Below are positions 1 to 11,702 of a stretch of 64,000 nucleotides of DNA, one piece after another. This DNA comes from Calamus simplicifolius (Eukaryota; Streptophyta; Magnoliopsida; Arecales; Arecaceae). The translations under genes were made by a program, and so were the position numbers. Below the pieces are notes generated by a model. The model saw only the letters and a program-made list of their open reading frames with translations. It searched no databases and was not told where the DNA came from. The stretch lies in the NCBI GenBank assembly GCA_900491605.1, contig UESW01004825.1, positions 496,001 through 560,000 on the forward strand, written 5' to 3'. Each line of letters begins with the position of its first letter. The stretch's first letter is position 1.

Positions 1-1831
1 GAGCAGATGCAATCATCAACTACTAAGTCAGCTCAATATAATTTAATTAAAGATGCAGATGAAAAATTATATCCGGGTCGTTTGAAATTTTCTAAGATCT
101 CTTTTCTTATACATTTATTCCATATAAAATATATGAATGGATGGTCTGAAAAGAGTTTTACCATGCTTCTCAAATTACTAAAGGATGCATTTCCAGAAGG
201 CATTGGTTTACCATCCTCTTATTATGAAGCAAAGAAAGTTGTCAACAAATTGGATCTTGGATATCAAAAGATCCATAGTTGTCGAAAGACTGTATGTTAT
301 ATCATGGTGGAAATGCTGATCGAGAGTCATGCAATGTATGTGGATCTTCACGATGGACAACTCATGAAGAGGATGAGGATGATGTAATGAACAAAACAAA
401 AAAACCGACGAAGGTATTGCGTTACTTTCCTCTTATTCCTCGATTGAAAAGGCTATATTCATCATCAAAAATAGCTTCATTAATGAGATGGCATGATGAA
501 GGGCGTACAAAGGATGGAATGTTGAGACATCCAGCAGATAGTCTAGCATGGAAAGCATTTGATGCTAGGCATTCTGATTTTGCCTCTGATATTCGTAATG
601 TTCGGTTGGTTTTAGCTTCAGATGGCTTCAATCCTTTTCGGACTCTAAATTCTACATATAGCACTTGGCCAGTTGTTCTAATACCATACAATTTACCACC
701 ATGGTTGTGCATGAAACAATCCTCACTTATCTTGTCAATGGTTATTCCAGGTGATAAGGGTCTAGAAAATGATATTGATATTTTCTACAACCTTTAATAG
801 AGGAATTGAAACAGTTATGGAAAGGTGTCGATGCAATTGATGCTTCAAATGGTGAAACATTTAAACTACGGGCAGCTTTGTTGTGGACTATTAATGATTT
901 TCAGCATATGCCAATTTATCTGGTTGGAGTACAAAGGGAAGGGTTGCATGTCCTTGTTGTGCAGATTCGACACATTCAATTTGGTTAAAACATGAAGAAA
1001 AATTTTGTTATATGGGACATCATCGATGGTTAGAACCAAATCATCCGTTTCGTTTTCAGAAAGATTTATTTGATGGTACCATAGAATTGAGATGTGCACC
1101 TATTCCACCTTCTGGAACTAATGTTCGTATGCAAATTGATTCCATCAGTTACATATATGGTAAATTCTCAAAGTCTTCTAAAAAAGAGGAAGGAATGATC
1201 AAGAAGATTGTCAGAAGAAGTGACAATTGGTAGTATGGATGCACAGGTATTTAAAGATCCATATAATTTTTTTAAAAAGAAAATGAGGAAGATGTACAGA
1301 TAGCATCTACAAATTAGCCTAGCAAACATATATGGAAGAAAAGAAGTATCTTTTTGACTTACCTTATTGGAACATAATCTTAATGTCATGCACATAGAAA
1401 AGAATGTTTGTGATAATCTGCTTGGAACATTGTTGAATCTTGATGGAAAGACCAAAGATAACATGAAGGCACGATTGGATTTAAAAGAATTGGGTATCCG
1501 GGAGCTTCATCCCATAATGCTTGCTAATGATAAAATTTATTTGCCTCCTGCATCTTATACAATGTCTCCTCAAGAAAAAAATAATTTTCTTACAGTATTG
1601 AAAAATATTAAAGTACCTGATGGATATGCATCAAACATTTCAAGGTGTGTGCATCTTAAAGATATGAAAATTTCTAATCTCAAAAGTCATGATGGTCACA
1701 TATTGATGCAAGATATCTTACCAATAGCTTCAAGATCATCAGTGCCTAAACAAGTTCTTGCAGTTATAATTCGGCTATCATCATTCTTTAAGGCATTATG
1801 TTCAAAAGTTATTGATCCTGGAAGAGATTGA
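1..1831 (+). pseudogene. TNP2-type CACTA transposase, frameshifted
   Basis: The Transposase_21/TNP2 family cuts and joins CACTA elements in the nucleus. Recognisable blocks in order: NGWSEKSFTMLL (about 135-170), GRTKDGMLRHPADS (about 505-545), RNVRLVLASDGFNPF (about 595-640), NLPPWLCMKQSS (about 690-725), GHHRWLEPNHPFRFQKDLFD (1,015-1,075) and LNVMHIEKNVCDNLLGTLL (1,378-1,435). The frame changes near 280-385, a stop interrupts near 796, and further shifts lie near 960-1,010 and 1,200-1,360, so no intact protein can be made. The N-terminus is outside the window. The last part, to about 1,830, leads into the DUF4218 region. Confidence 0.85.
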
Positions 1832-1834
1832 TCA

Positions 1835-3254
1835 GTTGGAGTCTGATGTTACTATTACACTTTGTCAATGGAAAAGATTTTTCCTCCTGGATTTTTTACT
1901 ATTATGGTACATCTACTCATTCACTTAGCTTCGGAAGTCAAGCTTGGCGGACCGGTACATTATAGATGGATGTATCCTATTGAGAGGTACACTATAGTCT
2001 GATGTATCCTGGTATACTATAATTTTTACTAAAAGTAGCATCATCATTATGCTATGTTTAGAAATTTATTTATCTTGTAGGTACCTTATGCGATTGAAAG
2101 ATTATGTACGAAACAGAGCCTATCCAGAGGGTTCGATTGCGGAAGGATATATTGCTGAAGAGTGTTTGACATTTTGTTCAAGATATCTTCAAGGTGTAGA
2201 GACAGTGTTTAATAGACCTCAACGGTATAGTGATTTCGTAGATAATGCAGAATTGTATAAGTTTTCAACTGCAGGTAGAGTAATGGAAAAAACTGAAACT
2301 ATTGTATTGGATCATAATCAATGGCACAAGCACATCGTTATGTGTTACTCCATAGTGAAATGATATCTGACTATCGTAGGTTAGTATGATTTATTGCATT
2401 TCAAGTTTAAATATCATATCTTTTTTTGTTTTAAATGAACAAAATAAATTTTATGCAGCGAATTTTTATTGTCTCAACGACAAGCTAATCATAGCACTCG
2501 ACCTAATCCAAGGATTGAGCAGCGATGGTTAGTCGAGTTATTTTCCTACATGGCTTTCAAAACAGGTTTGACATATACTTGGAGAATATATGGATTGATT
2601 TAACATCAAATAACCTATTAACATTCCTTATTATTTTTAGGTATCAACGATGATGGAGAGAAATTTTTAGCTGAATTAATAGCCCTGGCTCGAGGACCTA
2701 ACAAAGTTGTCAATAGATATAATGGTTTCATAATCAATGGTTTTAAATTCCATACTAAAGATCGTGAGAAATTTAGAAAAACAAAATAGCGGTGTTATGG
2801 TGGAAGCAGATGGAAAAACTTATTATGGTGCACTAAAAGATATTTATGAGTTAGATTACTATGGAGTCTTTAAAGTCATATTATTTAGATGTGATTGGGT
2901 AGATATAAACTCATCAAGGGGTTTGAAAAAAATGCAAATGGATTTACACTTGTAAATTTTACAAGGTTGATACATACTGGTGTCTTATTGAAGGATGATC
3001 CATTCATTTTTTCTTCTCAAGCTCGTCAAGTATTTTTTATACAAGATGCAAAAGATAAAGATTGGGCTATTGTTATTAAAACAAAACCTAGGGACTTATA
3101 TGATATGGGAAAGCAGCTGAAAGATGATGAAGACGATGACACTTATACGCATTCCATGCCATTCAATTTTGTGCCGATTGATGTACATGCTACGGTATCC
3201 TTGGTTAGGACAGATTTGAAGGAAATGATAATGCTTGATTCTGATTGGTACTAA
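1835..3254 (+). pseudogene. DUF4218/DUF4216 C-terminal part of the CACTA transposase
   Basis: About 1,930-1,985 encodes KLGGPVHYRWMYPIER. It continues after an apparent intron (GT at about 1,987, acceptor CTTGTAG before 2,081) with YLMRLKDYVRNRAYPEGSIA, the DUF4218 signature of CACTA transposases. At 2,640-3,254 the reading resumes with NRYNGFIINGFKFHT and FKVILFRCDWVD, then a C-terminal block with VFFIQDAKDKDWAIV, typical of DUF4216. The two overlapping frames at 2,737-2,955 and 2,895-3,254 imply a frameshift near 2,930. These domains accompany TNP2 in plant CACTA elements; their biochemical role is not settled. Confidence 0.75.
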
Positions 3255-3726
3255 ATTTTGCAATGTATTGAATTTTGTAGTAATTATTCTTTAAATTAAT
3301 ATTTATTTTCACTAACTCTGACTCTGATGTAAATGATAGGTGACATTATGCATAGCTCACGGACAGAGGCTGGCCCCTCTACTTCAGCACAGCAGGATCA
3401 TGCTGGTCCTTCTTCATACCGACGTTGCATCCATTCCTTCGGCATGTCAGTCTACTGCAGGTCCATCATCCTCGGGGCATCATGATCCTATTGTTGGTGG
3501 AGATGATGAGCTTCACATTCAGGTAATTTTTTTTTATTTGGTTTGATAAAATTTCTTACTTTTTACTATAATTTACTTATATCTATTTTTATGCAGACGG
3601 ATCTGGTAGGGTTACATGCAGACGCGGGCCCATGGGAGTACGAGATGTATGGCAGATGCGTGAGGTGATAAGATAGTAATTGAGTGCAATCGGCTGGGGC
3701 AGCCAATTAAAAAAGCCTCTAGCTTA
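3255..3726 (+). other. Spacer between the two CACTA genes
   Basis: AT-rich DNA with a short open stretch at 3,340-3,546 containing a Ser/Pro-rich segment, and a possible intron ending at the TATGCAG near 3,597. Reading after that acceptor meets stops near 3,670. It may be the damaged 5' end of the next gene; I cannot define exons. Confidence 0.4.
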
Positions 3727-4287
3727 TTGAGTTCCTTTTTAGGGAGTGTTGCACGGAGGCATCAGCTTTGTCCATTGAGTTATGCAAAATGGAATGATAT
3801 GCTTCCGTCATATAAAGTTGAGATTCTACGAGTTGTGCAGGTAAAAAAAGAATCTAAACATCTTATTTTGTATGTATATTATGACATGTTTTATATTTTT
3901 CAGTTGAAATATTTTATATTTTGCAGTCCAAGTTTGCACTTCCTCCATCCTCTAATGAGTTTGTACTGAAGTCTCTCAACCGAAAATGGAAAGAATATAA
4001 GGCATATTTGAAGATGAAGTACAAGCTGCCGGGTATGACCGAGGAGCAGGTAGTTGGTACTTGTCCTCCTGATGTACCCCCTCATCAGTGGATGGAGTTG
4101 GTTCATTATTGGTTCTCCGAGAGGGGACAGGTATCTTGTTATTTAATCTTTTAAGATACTTTATTAAAATATTTTATTATTTATTTAATTTTGCAGACAT
4201 ATTCTAATATTGGTAAAGCTGCACGAGCATCTCTGTCTGTTCCCCATACATCGGGATCCAAGAGTTATGCGCGAGTTAGAGAAAAGT

Positions 4288-5165
4288 TCGAATGTTTCTT
4301 AAACTATAATTCGATATTTTTTATATCAAAGCATTTACTTATTATAATAAAACCTGAGTTATATATCATGAACGATGTACCGCAATATGTATCGCAATAC
4401 ATATGTACCGCGATACCAACCCAACATGCTCTACAGTTTTGACTTATTATGGATTATCTATGCAAGCTTCATGGTATCCCTTTCTTTATTGCTTTAATTT
4501 GTTTTACCTGTTTTTGTAAACCTGTATTTTGTATCGAATTGTGGTCTGGTCCTTCAAAGATATTGAGGAACGATGGGTGTCTAAGACATTACATGATGTT
4601 AAACAAATGTATTTTAAACAAATGTTTTTTCCCTACATGATGTTAAACAAATGTATTTCAACGGCATAGTCTCTTCCCCACTTAGCTCATGGGCATCGAA
4701 GTGTTTGATGGTAAAGTATAGTATACCGGACTCTGCTTGTCATCCAAAATGATGGCTTGGTGTTACCAAATCCCAAATCCACAGGGGGTTTCGTTGGCTA
4801 CTGGATTGGGTTCTTTACTTTGTTTTCATTAGGACCAAGAAGCAACTTCAGAAATCAGCTCAGATGAGCCACTTATTGATTTTGCTTGTTTGAAAAAATA
4901 ACAAAACATAGTTGTTGTATGATTATAATTCAGTTTATCCTGGAATAATTTTATTCAAAGCAATAATAATTTCTTTCTTTTTTCATTTGTGAAATAAGTC
5001 TCAACTGCTATATTGGTTATCCGTGACATCTTCATGTGGAATGCAAAAAGTTAGGAATTTCTATGGTCAAGAATAAATAAATTCACCTTTGGAATGCAAA
5101 ACAAACAGTTGAAAAGTTAAACAACCCCTTTGGCTCTGTAAGCTTAGTGCATCCCCAAACAAACC
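4288..5165. other. Left part of the long CACTA intron
   Basis: No supported coding region. It holds a short stretch rich in GTATCGCAATACATATG-like motifs (4,370-4,430), partly repeated at 8,420-8,465 on the other side of the intron. The rest has no similarity I recognise. It may include further captured host DNA. Confidence 0.4.
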
Positions 5166-5429
5166 ATCACTGTAATACCCGGTTCATTTGAACCCGGGTC
5201 TGATCAGTGGAATTATCCTGTTGACGCCTATGCTTTCGGTGTAGCGCTTGGGACCCCATTTTCCTTCGATCCAAGGCGTCGCATGGGAGAATAAAAGGAG
5301 ATGGAGGGTGACTCCCTCCATCATCCTGGCGCGTACCTTCTCTAGGTAAATCTTTGTTCAAGTTTTCGTCACAGTGAGAGAGGCGAAGGAATCGAGCGAG
5401 AGAGAGAGAGAGAGCCTGGGATGGAGTGC

Positions 5430-5990
5430 TCCCGCAACCGATCTGTGGCCATGGCAGCCGGTCTGATCCCTGGTTCGGGCTTGGCAGCGTGACCGTCGCC
5501 TCGCCGGGCCTAAACTTCGGCCGATGGCCCCACCGGCACTGGGGGTGGCATCCGGTGGGGGACTGGACATGGGAGAGGTCGTGGAAGGGCCACGGTGGCC
5601 CTCTGGGCAGGAGCCAAACCGGCTCCCGCTGTCGGTTCAGGCCCGGCGGCGTGCTCGCCGCCTCGCCGGGCCTGAGCTATGGTCGGTGACCTCCACCGGT
5701 GTTGGGCGTGCATCCGGTGGAGGTCCGGCCAGTCATGGTGGCCGGCCGTGCCGCCGGCACAATTCCGAGCCGCGGCGGATTGTTAGAGAGAAAGAGAGAG
5801 AAAGAAAGAGGGAGAGTGGGGGGGGGGGGGAGTCCGGCCGCGCGACGGCCGGTCGACGGCGGCCAGGCCACCCGGATTGTGGCCGGCGGCGGCCTTGGCC
5901 GCCGGCACATTTTTTCCCCTATTTCGGGTGAAACAGGAGAGCTGCAGAGATGATGAGAGCGGGCCGGCTGGGCTGAACCGGTTTTGGGCC
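5430..5990. repeat. GC-rich internal block of the solo LTR with duplicated segment
   Basis: Two related stretches, each with GCCTCGCCGGGCCT followed by a CATCCGGTGG motif, lie about 150-165 bp apart (around 5,490-5,560 and 5,660-5,730). A run of 13 G lies at 5,818-5,830. Open frames here are by-products of GC richness. Confidence 0.5.
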
Positions 5991-6785
5991 CTGTTAGGCC
6001 GGCTCACGAGCCACTTTGGAGCTGTGATTTGGGCCCTGTATTAGACCGAGATTGGCAAAATAAATATATGGCCCAATTTTGTGTTTAATCTAGTTTCTTG
6101 GGGTATTTTTATTTTCCCATTTGGGTGTATATAATAAGAAATATTCAAGCCCAAAGTTGGGCTCAGGATTAGATTGGGTAGACTTTAGGGGATGCTTTAT
6201 TATTCAAATTTTAGAGACTTAATTGTGTAAAATAATGCTGTAGGTACCCAGATGTCCAAATAGCTGGTTTTTAGTTTGGAATTAGCATACTGATGTAAGT
6301 AAGCCAATTATTATAATTTCATAAATTATTTAATTTATAAATCATTGAATATATAGCTATATGCATATTTATGAAATATGGAAAATGGAGTTTCATTTAT
6401 ATTTACAAATAAGTATTTGCTATGATTATTACAGCTAGTAATATTTTGCAAGAAATGGCTTTATATGTATATGCAAATATGAATAATATGATTACTTTGA
6501 CCTTGCAAAATATGTTGATACTATTGAGATAATTATATGTGATTGCTAATATTTTGCAAAGTAGTGGAATATAAATATGCAAAATTAAAGGATGTGGTTA
6601 TTTTGGCTTTGCAAAATATACTGGTACTATTGACGTATTTTTATGCTATGAATGTACAAATCACTGTATATGTGATGTGAGAAGCTTATGCTTATAATGA
6701 TGCATGATGTGTTACATGCAAATATGATGATGATATTGAGATATGTTATATGTGTCGCCGCGGTTCTCATACGATATAAATGTCA

Positions 6786-6945
6786 AGTGATACAGGACCC
6801 ACCTCCACAGGAAAAGATATGTGGAGGACACACATTTATAGGGTGTGTTGTGATTGATTATGATATGGAACCCACCTCCATAGGAAAAGATATGTGGAGG
6901 ACACACATCTGTAGGGTGTGTAGTGATTGATTATGATATGGCATA
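6786..6945 (+). repeat. Two-copy tandem repeat, about 75 bp, with hairpin
   Basis: Two near-identical units start at about 6,798 and 6,870. Each contains CCACCTCCA, AGGAAAAGATATGTGGAGG, then a GGGTGTG segment. CCTCCAC and GTGGAGG can pair into a 7-bp stem. It lies inside the solo LTR. Confidence 0.75.
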
Positions 6946-7167
6946 ACAGTGATACCATGACCCTTCCTCTTAGGGAACATTTAAGAGTGATACACCAGTT
7001 GGGTATTGTAGGGCCGTGGGACATATGAGAAAACAGTGATTATATAAATATAGTGGGTTTGTTACCTTCCATATTTTGGCATTTATTGTATAATTAATCT
7101 TTCAAAATTATTTTGTGCTAATGATATGCATGTTCTGATAACAGGATAAATGAATTTGAAAATGAAA

Positions 7168-7435
7168 GCTTTTTACATGTAAATGTGATTTGAAATATCT
7201 TGAAATGATATGATAATATCTTGAAATGATGAAGCTTTTTACATGTAAATGTGATTTGATAATATCTTGAAATGATATGATAATATCTTGAAATGATGAA
7301 GCTTGTTACATGTAAATGTGATTTGATAATATCTTGAAATGATATGATAATATCTTGAAATAATTAAGCTTTTTACATGTAAATGTGATTTGATAATATC
7401 TTGAAATGATATGATAATATCTTGAATGATATATG
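7168..7435 (+). repeat. Four-copy tandem repeat, about 67 bp
   Basis: Units start at 7,168, 7,233, 7,301 and 7,368. Each starts with GCTT(T/G)TTACATGTAAATG and carries two TGATAATATCTTGAAATGA subunits. It lies near the 3' end of the solo LTR. Confidence 0.85.
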
Positions 7436-7821
7436 ATTATATTACATTATAATAGGCTTACTTATTGAGTGCGAGCTCATGTAAATCTCACAATGTTTTT
7501 CAGAGCCTCAGGATTGAAGAAGAGATTATGGGGTAGATGGAGCTTCTACTAAATAAATTAGATCCATTATGTTGATGTAACCCCAGTGATGTTTGTGTGT
7601 AGGGCTTGTAGCCCAAACCTTATAATTATGGATTGTAATAAGTTATGGACTTGGATTGATATATCTATATTGCCTAATTTGAATTAAGTGTCTTGATTTG
7701 TGACGCCTTGCATGCCTGACATGCGGTGGATTACCACCTTAGCTCAAATTTTTGGGTCTGAAACGTGACAATCACCATCATTCATGCTTGTTCTTTATGT
7801 TCAAGCCCCTCTTTGACTGAA

Positions 7822-8134
7822 TCTACAGACCAAATTCTGATGGCCATGTTTCTGATGCCTCCACAACTGTGGGCAGTCTGCCACTTTCAAGAAAGACTGG
7901 ATCCAGAAATTTGGCTACAAAGGCCCACATCCTGTACACATCTTCAAAGTTTGTGAGGAACCCAAGGGATGCAGTAACAACCTCCACCCTGATAACATCA
8001 TTGTTAGTCTTACTGTTTCTGGTTTTCCATGATCCTATATGACTAAGGAAGCCAATGCCCAAAGAAATGCCATTCTTCTCAGCCAGCTGCTGAACAATTT
8101 CTGGTTTAACCAGTGATCCACTGCTATCCTTCAC
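7822..8134 (-). pseudogene. Captured host-gene fragment, molybdenum-cofactor-sulfurase-like C-terminus
   Basis: The minus strand keeps about 104 codons open with VKPEIVQQLAEKNGISLGIG, then IRVEVVTASLGFLTNFEDVY and WAFVAKFLDP. I recognise this as the C-terminal part of the plant PLP-dependent transferase family annotated as molybdenum cofactor sulfurase-like (At4g37100/At5g66950 type). The catalytic part is absent, and the piece lies antisense inside an intron of a CACTA gene, so it is a gene fragment, not a gene. CACTA elements are known to capture host DNA. The family call is from memory of the motif; which paralogue it came from cannot be said. Confidence 0.6.
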
Positions 8135-8501
8135 AGTGAATGCCTTGCAATTGCTTGTTTATTCCATGGGTTCTAGACAACTTGAAGTATCAATGAATGA
8201 TGAATTGGTTATGCTTAGCAATATGTCAAATTTATAAATCCCACTAATAAGTATCGAATTTGTTCTTGGGATGTTAGCTATGTTTAAATTTGACTGGTGG
8301 TAGTGATTCATTTCAAACAATCATTGATTTTTCCGATTGTTGGAATTTTGGTGATTACCGAATGAAATTAAACTATTCTAGGTGAAAATTTTTCTCGACA
8401 CCCCATCAAGAAAACCGCTCATGATACCCTACATATGTATCGTGATACACATATGTATTGGGATACTTAAATTATTTATAAATTATAAATTTTTTTTGTA
8501 G
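8135..8501. other. Right part of the long CACTA intron
   Basis: Non-coding, AT-rich. It ends in a T-rich tract and the TTTGTAG acceptor of the exon at 8,502. It repeats the TATGTATCGTGATACACATATG-like motif also seen near 4,380-4,420. Confidence 0.5.
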
Positions 8502-9227
8502 ATGAATGAGCATGGACAGAAACCAGATAAGGTGGAGTTTTACCGGATGACTCATACTTACAATGATGGCACTTTTGTCAAAGATGAGTCGATGAACTTA
8601 TATATAATTATTTATTACAATTTATTTCATGCAACAATTTTAATTTGATTTGTTATTCAGTAAGATCAAACTAATTTTTCTAAATAATACAGGAAAAAGC
8701 TACATCTCTTATTGCTAAGCATGTCGATGACTCTACAGCATCTACGCAGAGTAGTCGCATCGAGGCCCAGGTGTTTACAGAGCTGATAGGGCCAAAGTGC
8801 TACCATCAAGTGAGGGGTTATGGAGTTGGAGTTACCCTCACTCAGTTATCTGAGGTGAGTAGACATATGCATGATGCTGCAGATGGTGTTCATGATATAT
8901 GTGTTCGTAGACTTGAGTATGAGATAGAGGAGATGCGATCAAGGAGTGCCATCGATAGAGCAGCGATGGAGGAGATGCAACGGAGGAGTGCCGTAGTGAT
9001 GGATTCCATGAGAGAGCACAATGAGCGGCTTACATCTTCCGTACAGATATTTGTTCCACATCAGGTAAATACATATATTATTAAATATATATTCTTATAT
9101 TAAATTAATTATTTATCTAATATTCATTGATAGTTTTGTAAATTAAATATTTTTAATTTTTTTATAGGCTCCTGGAGCATCATATCCTCGCAAACAGGAT
9201 GATGACCTTCCTCCTGCAGTTCATTGA

Positions 9228-9534
9228 CCTCGGCTTTTTTTATTTTTATATCTTTCATTTCATGTATTTTTAAATTTTATGAAACTTTAAATTGTAACAA
9301 ACTCTTTTAGTTGATGTAATGAAATTTATATTCAAATTTTAATCTGGATGTGAAGAATGTGTGCAATGTGATTTTGTTTGTTATGACTGCATTGTATAAG
9401 TTTTTTAAAAAAAATATAACAGGTTTAATATAAATTTTATCTTAACTGCATTAAATATAACAGGTTTAAATATAATAGGTTTAATATAATTTTTTTTAAC
9501 TTTTCTATTTGTTATTTGATTTTTTTTAAAAAAA
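9228..9534. other. 3' flank of the CACTA second gene
   Basis: AT-rich 3' untranslated or spacer DNA. Short repeats of the type AATATAACAGGTTTAA occur at 9,415-9,490. No gene seen. Confidence 0.5.
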
Positions 9535-9995
9535 TTAGAATGTGCTGATGTCACATGTCCTAATGCTTTTTAAAAGCGTCGGCAATCGTCCACGTGTCCT
9601 GATGCTTTTTAAAAGCATCGAGACAATTTGATCTTGTTGACGCTTCAAAGCATCGGCATGATCAAAAGTGGCTGAAGCTTTAAAGCATCGAGACATCTTG
9701 ACGCTTTGGACAATTTGATCTTGCTGACGCTTTAAAGCATCGACATGATCAAAAATCGTCGACGCTTTAAAGTGTTGGCACATACCGACGCTTTTAAAAG
9801 CATTGGGACAAAGCGTTGGCAAGATCAAATTGTCCCAACGCTTTAAAGTGTTGGCACATAAAAAGCGTCAAAATTTTTTACCTCCACTTTCACTATTTCG
9901 ACGCTTGCAAAAGCGCCGGGACGATATGTTCTGATGCTTTTAAGCATCGAAAAATGATATTTTTAGCATCGGGATAGCTAATATTTGTTGTAGTA
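9535..9995. repeat. CACTA subterminal repeats and 3' terminus
   Basis: At least ten variants of GACGCTTTAAAGC(A/G)TCG in both orientations, many themselves palindromic, fill 9,540-9,960. Such subterminal arrays bind the accessory transposase protein in CACTA elements. The zone ends at TTGTTGTAGTA, a terminus with one substitution. Confidence 0.75.
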
Positions 9996-10634
9996 TCTCT
10001 CTCCCTTGGATACAAAATACTTTCCTCTATGATGAATCATATTCATCAATTTCATATTCTCTCATTAAGATTGAGTCAAACCCAATCCTAATTAATTGAT
10101 TATCTTTCTTAATGCGTGTGACCCATTAGGTTCCTTGATACGTTGGTAATAATCATGTCCCTTAATTGACTCTAGGGTTGACTTGATCAACACATTATCC
10201 AAGTCAATTTTTAACTAAATCAACTCCTTGATTAAGTTAAAGAATCCATGATTATAGATCATGAGCGGCTTCTAGCAAAGCATCATGACCATCCAAGTAT
10301 TAAGGGTTTTGTTAATGTGGTCATTAACAACACCTGTCCATGAATGGTTATCGTACGATTCAATCCTTTCGTCACATATCCCTGATCAATCAGTGTATGG
10401 AATGTGTCAACTTTGTAATTGATCTTTATTTACTTGATCTTAGAAAAAATTGACTCATATGAATTGGAACTTCAAAACTTCCAATTCAACCTTGCAAGTA
10501 TTTAATAATCATTTCTATCCATCAAGTGGCCATGGGATATAATCCTCTCTATCAAAGGAGATGAATCCTATCTTGATCAAATACTACCTTCATGTGCTTC
10601 ATGTTATACCCAATACCATATTTGCTACCCATGG
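9996..10634. other. Left half of an older repeat split by a solo LTR
   Basis: Non-coding DNA that seems to continue at 13,686 after the solo LTR: the left side ends TTTGCTACCCATGG and the right side resumes with CATGGCTAGAGCAATG. Its look (GGCTTCTAGCAAAGCATCATGACC) is that of a dispersed plant LTR sequence, which I cannot name with certainty. Confidence 0.45.
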
Positions 10635-10902
10635 TGTAACATCCTGAAAACCTTGTAATTTATTGAAAATATTAATGGCATTTTTTTATTTGAAATGAAA
10701 GTCAGAAGAGTTTCAGTGAAGTGTGGGTGTGTTGGCCTTTTGATAAATGTAAAGAGAAGAAATTTTGGAGTAAATGAGTATATTTTTGAGTGCTAATAAG
10801 TTTGATTTAAGAAATTGAGAGATTTAAGTTTTAATGGGCTTAAATCACAAGAAAATCAAGTTTACTTTGAGTTTTATCCTTAAGTGATGTTTTTAGTAAT
10901 TA

Positions 10903-11165
10903 AAGTCGACTCTAATTGGAGTGGAGTCGACTCTGGCACGGTTTTAAACTTTCAGCACGCTTTAGAGTCGACACCTACAGAGAGGAAGTCGACACCTGCA
11001 GAGAAAAATAGAAGGTTAGCATTTCTTCTGCAATATTAGAGCCGACACCAAATTTTCTGGAGCCGACACCTATTTTTGTTAGAGTCGACACCAAATTTTC
11101 TGGAGTCGACACCTATATTTGCTGGAGCTGACACCAAATCTGTTGGAGCCGACTCTAATACGACA
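10903..11165 (+). repeat. GTCGACACC-type short tandem repeat
   Basis: Some ten copies of GAG(T/C)CGACACC or GAGTCGACTC occur, alternating with CAAATTTTCTG and CTATTTTTG spacers, with a spacing of about 18-36 bp. The array is inside the second solo LTR. Confidence 0.7.
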
Positions 11166-11589
11166 AATTTTCTGGGTTAAATCTTGAAAATTTTATATTT
11201 ATTTCGTTTTAAGTCTGATTTGGGTATTGTTTGAACCGTTGGATTTCTAAAATCGAGCTCTTCAAGTTGGTATGGTCTTTTCTTAGAAATATTGCATAAA
11301 AGTATCAATTTAAATGAAAATGATAATCTGAGCTATAAATCAATTAAAAAAATGTTATATCAGGGGCAAATTTGAAAAATGCTCCAATGTCAATTGCTAA
11401 TTGTACTAAGGGTAATTTGGGAAAGAAAATCTAAGGGCAAAATATCATGGTTATAAGTGAGCCACGTGTTTTTCCAAAAAGCGTGTGTTAAGAGTGCTTG
11501 AGGGCAAAAATGGGATTTTGGCATGCCATAGCCCTTAAGTCACTCATGACATGGTCCCCAAGTCATTAGAGAAAAAGGAAAAATGTGGG

Positions 11590-11702
11590 TTCAGTCAGAG
11601 AAAAGAAAGAAAGAAAGAAAGAGAGAAAGAAGAGAAGAAAAGAGAAGAAAGAGGGAAGAGGAAGAAGAAAAAAGGAGAAATAAAGAGGAAGGAAAGGGAA
11701 GC
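11590..11702 (+). repeat. Purine (GA-rich) tract
   Basis: About 110 bp almost purely A and G (GAAAGAAAGAAAGAGAG type), with the potential to form unusual DNA structure. It lies inside the second solo LTR. Confidence 0.8.

Larger units (their letters stand above)
5166..7775. mobile_element. Solo LTR, 2.6 kb, with 5-bp target duplication
   Basis: A 2,600-bp unit at 5,171-7,770 starts TGTAATACCC and ends ACGTGACA (TG...CA). The perfect 5-bp direct repeat ATCAC flanks it at 5,166-5,170 and 7,771-7,775. No gag or pol frame lies inside. A single LTR with a TSD and no internal region is the expected product of recombination between the two LTRs of a retrotransposon. Its 5' third (5,430-5,990) is strongly GC-rich and the rest AT-rich. 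It contains two tandem-repeat zones. The large size suggests a Ty3/gypsy source, which is an inference. Confidence 0.8.
3727..9227 (+). pseudogene. CACTA second gene, Transposase_24-like, spliced
   Basis: Exons that can be followed: about 3,727-3,840; 3,927-4,130 (NRKWKEYKAYLKMKYKL, then CPPDVPPHQWMELVHYWFSE); 4,197-about 4,287 (KAARASLSVPHTSGSKSYAR); 8,502-about 8,600 (HGQKPDKVEFYRMTHTYNDG); 8,693-about 9,064; and 9,168-9,227, ending in TGA. This order (tryptophan-rich core, PHTSGSKSYAR, then a helical tail) is that of plant Transposase_24 proteins, probably the DNA-binding partner in CACTA elements. Residues from about 8,890 to 9,060 form a heptad-like coiled coil rich in Glu, Arg and Met. 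The 4.2-kb intron 4,288-8,501 contains foreign DNA. Its donor is degenerate and the first exons are damaged, so I treat it as non-functional. Confidence 0.65.
1..9995 (+). mobile_element. CACTA (En/Spm) DNA transposon, 3' part, degraded
   Basis: The segment encodes a broken TNP2-type transposase, then a second spliced transposase-associated gene, then a subterminal zone of short repeats that ends at TTGTTGTAGTA near 9,986-9,996. This is one base away from the TTGTAGTG expected at a CACTA 3' terminus. The 5' terminus lies before the window. A long intron of the second gene holds a solo LTR and a host-gene fragment. Frameshifts and stops indicate a dead copy. The family call rests on recognised protein motifs; the exact 3' end is inferred because the terminal G is changed to A. 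Confidence 0.85.
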
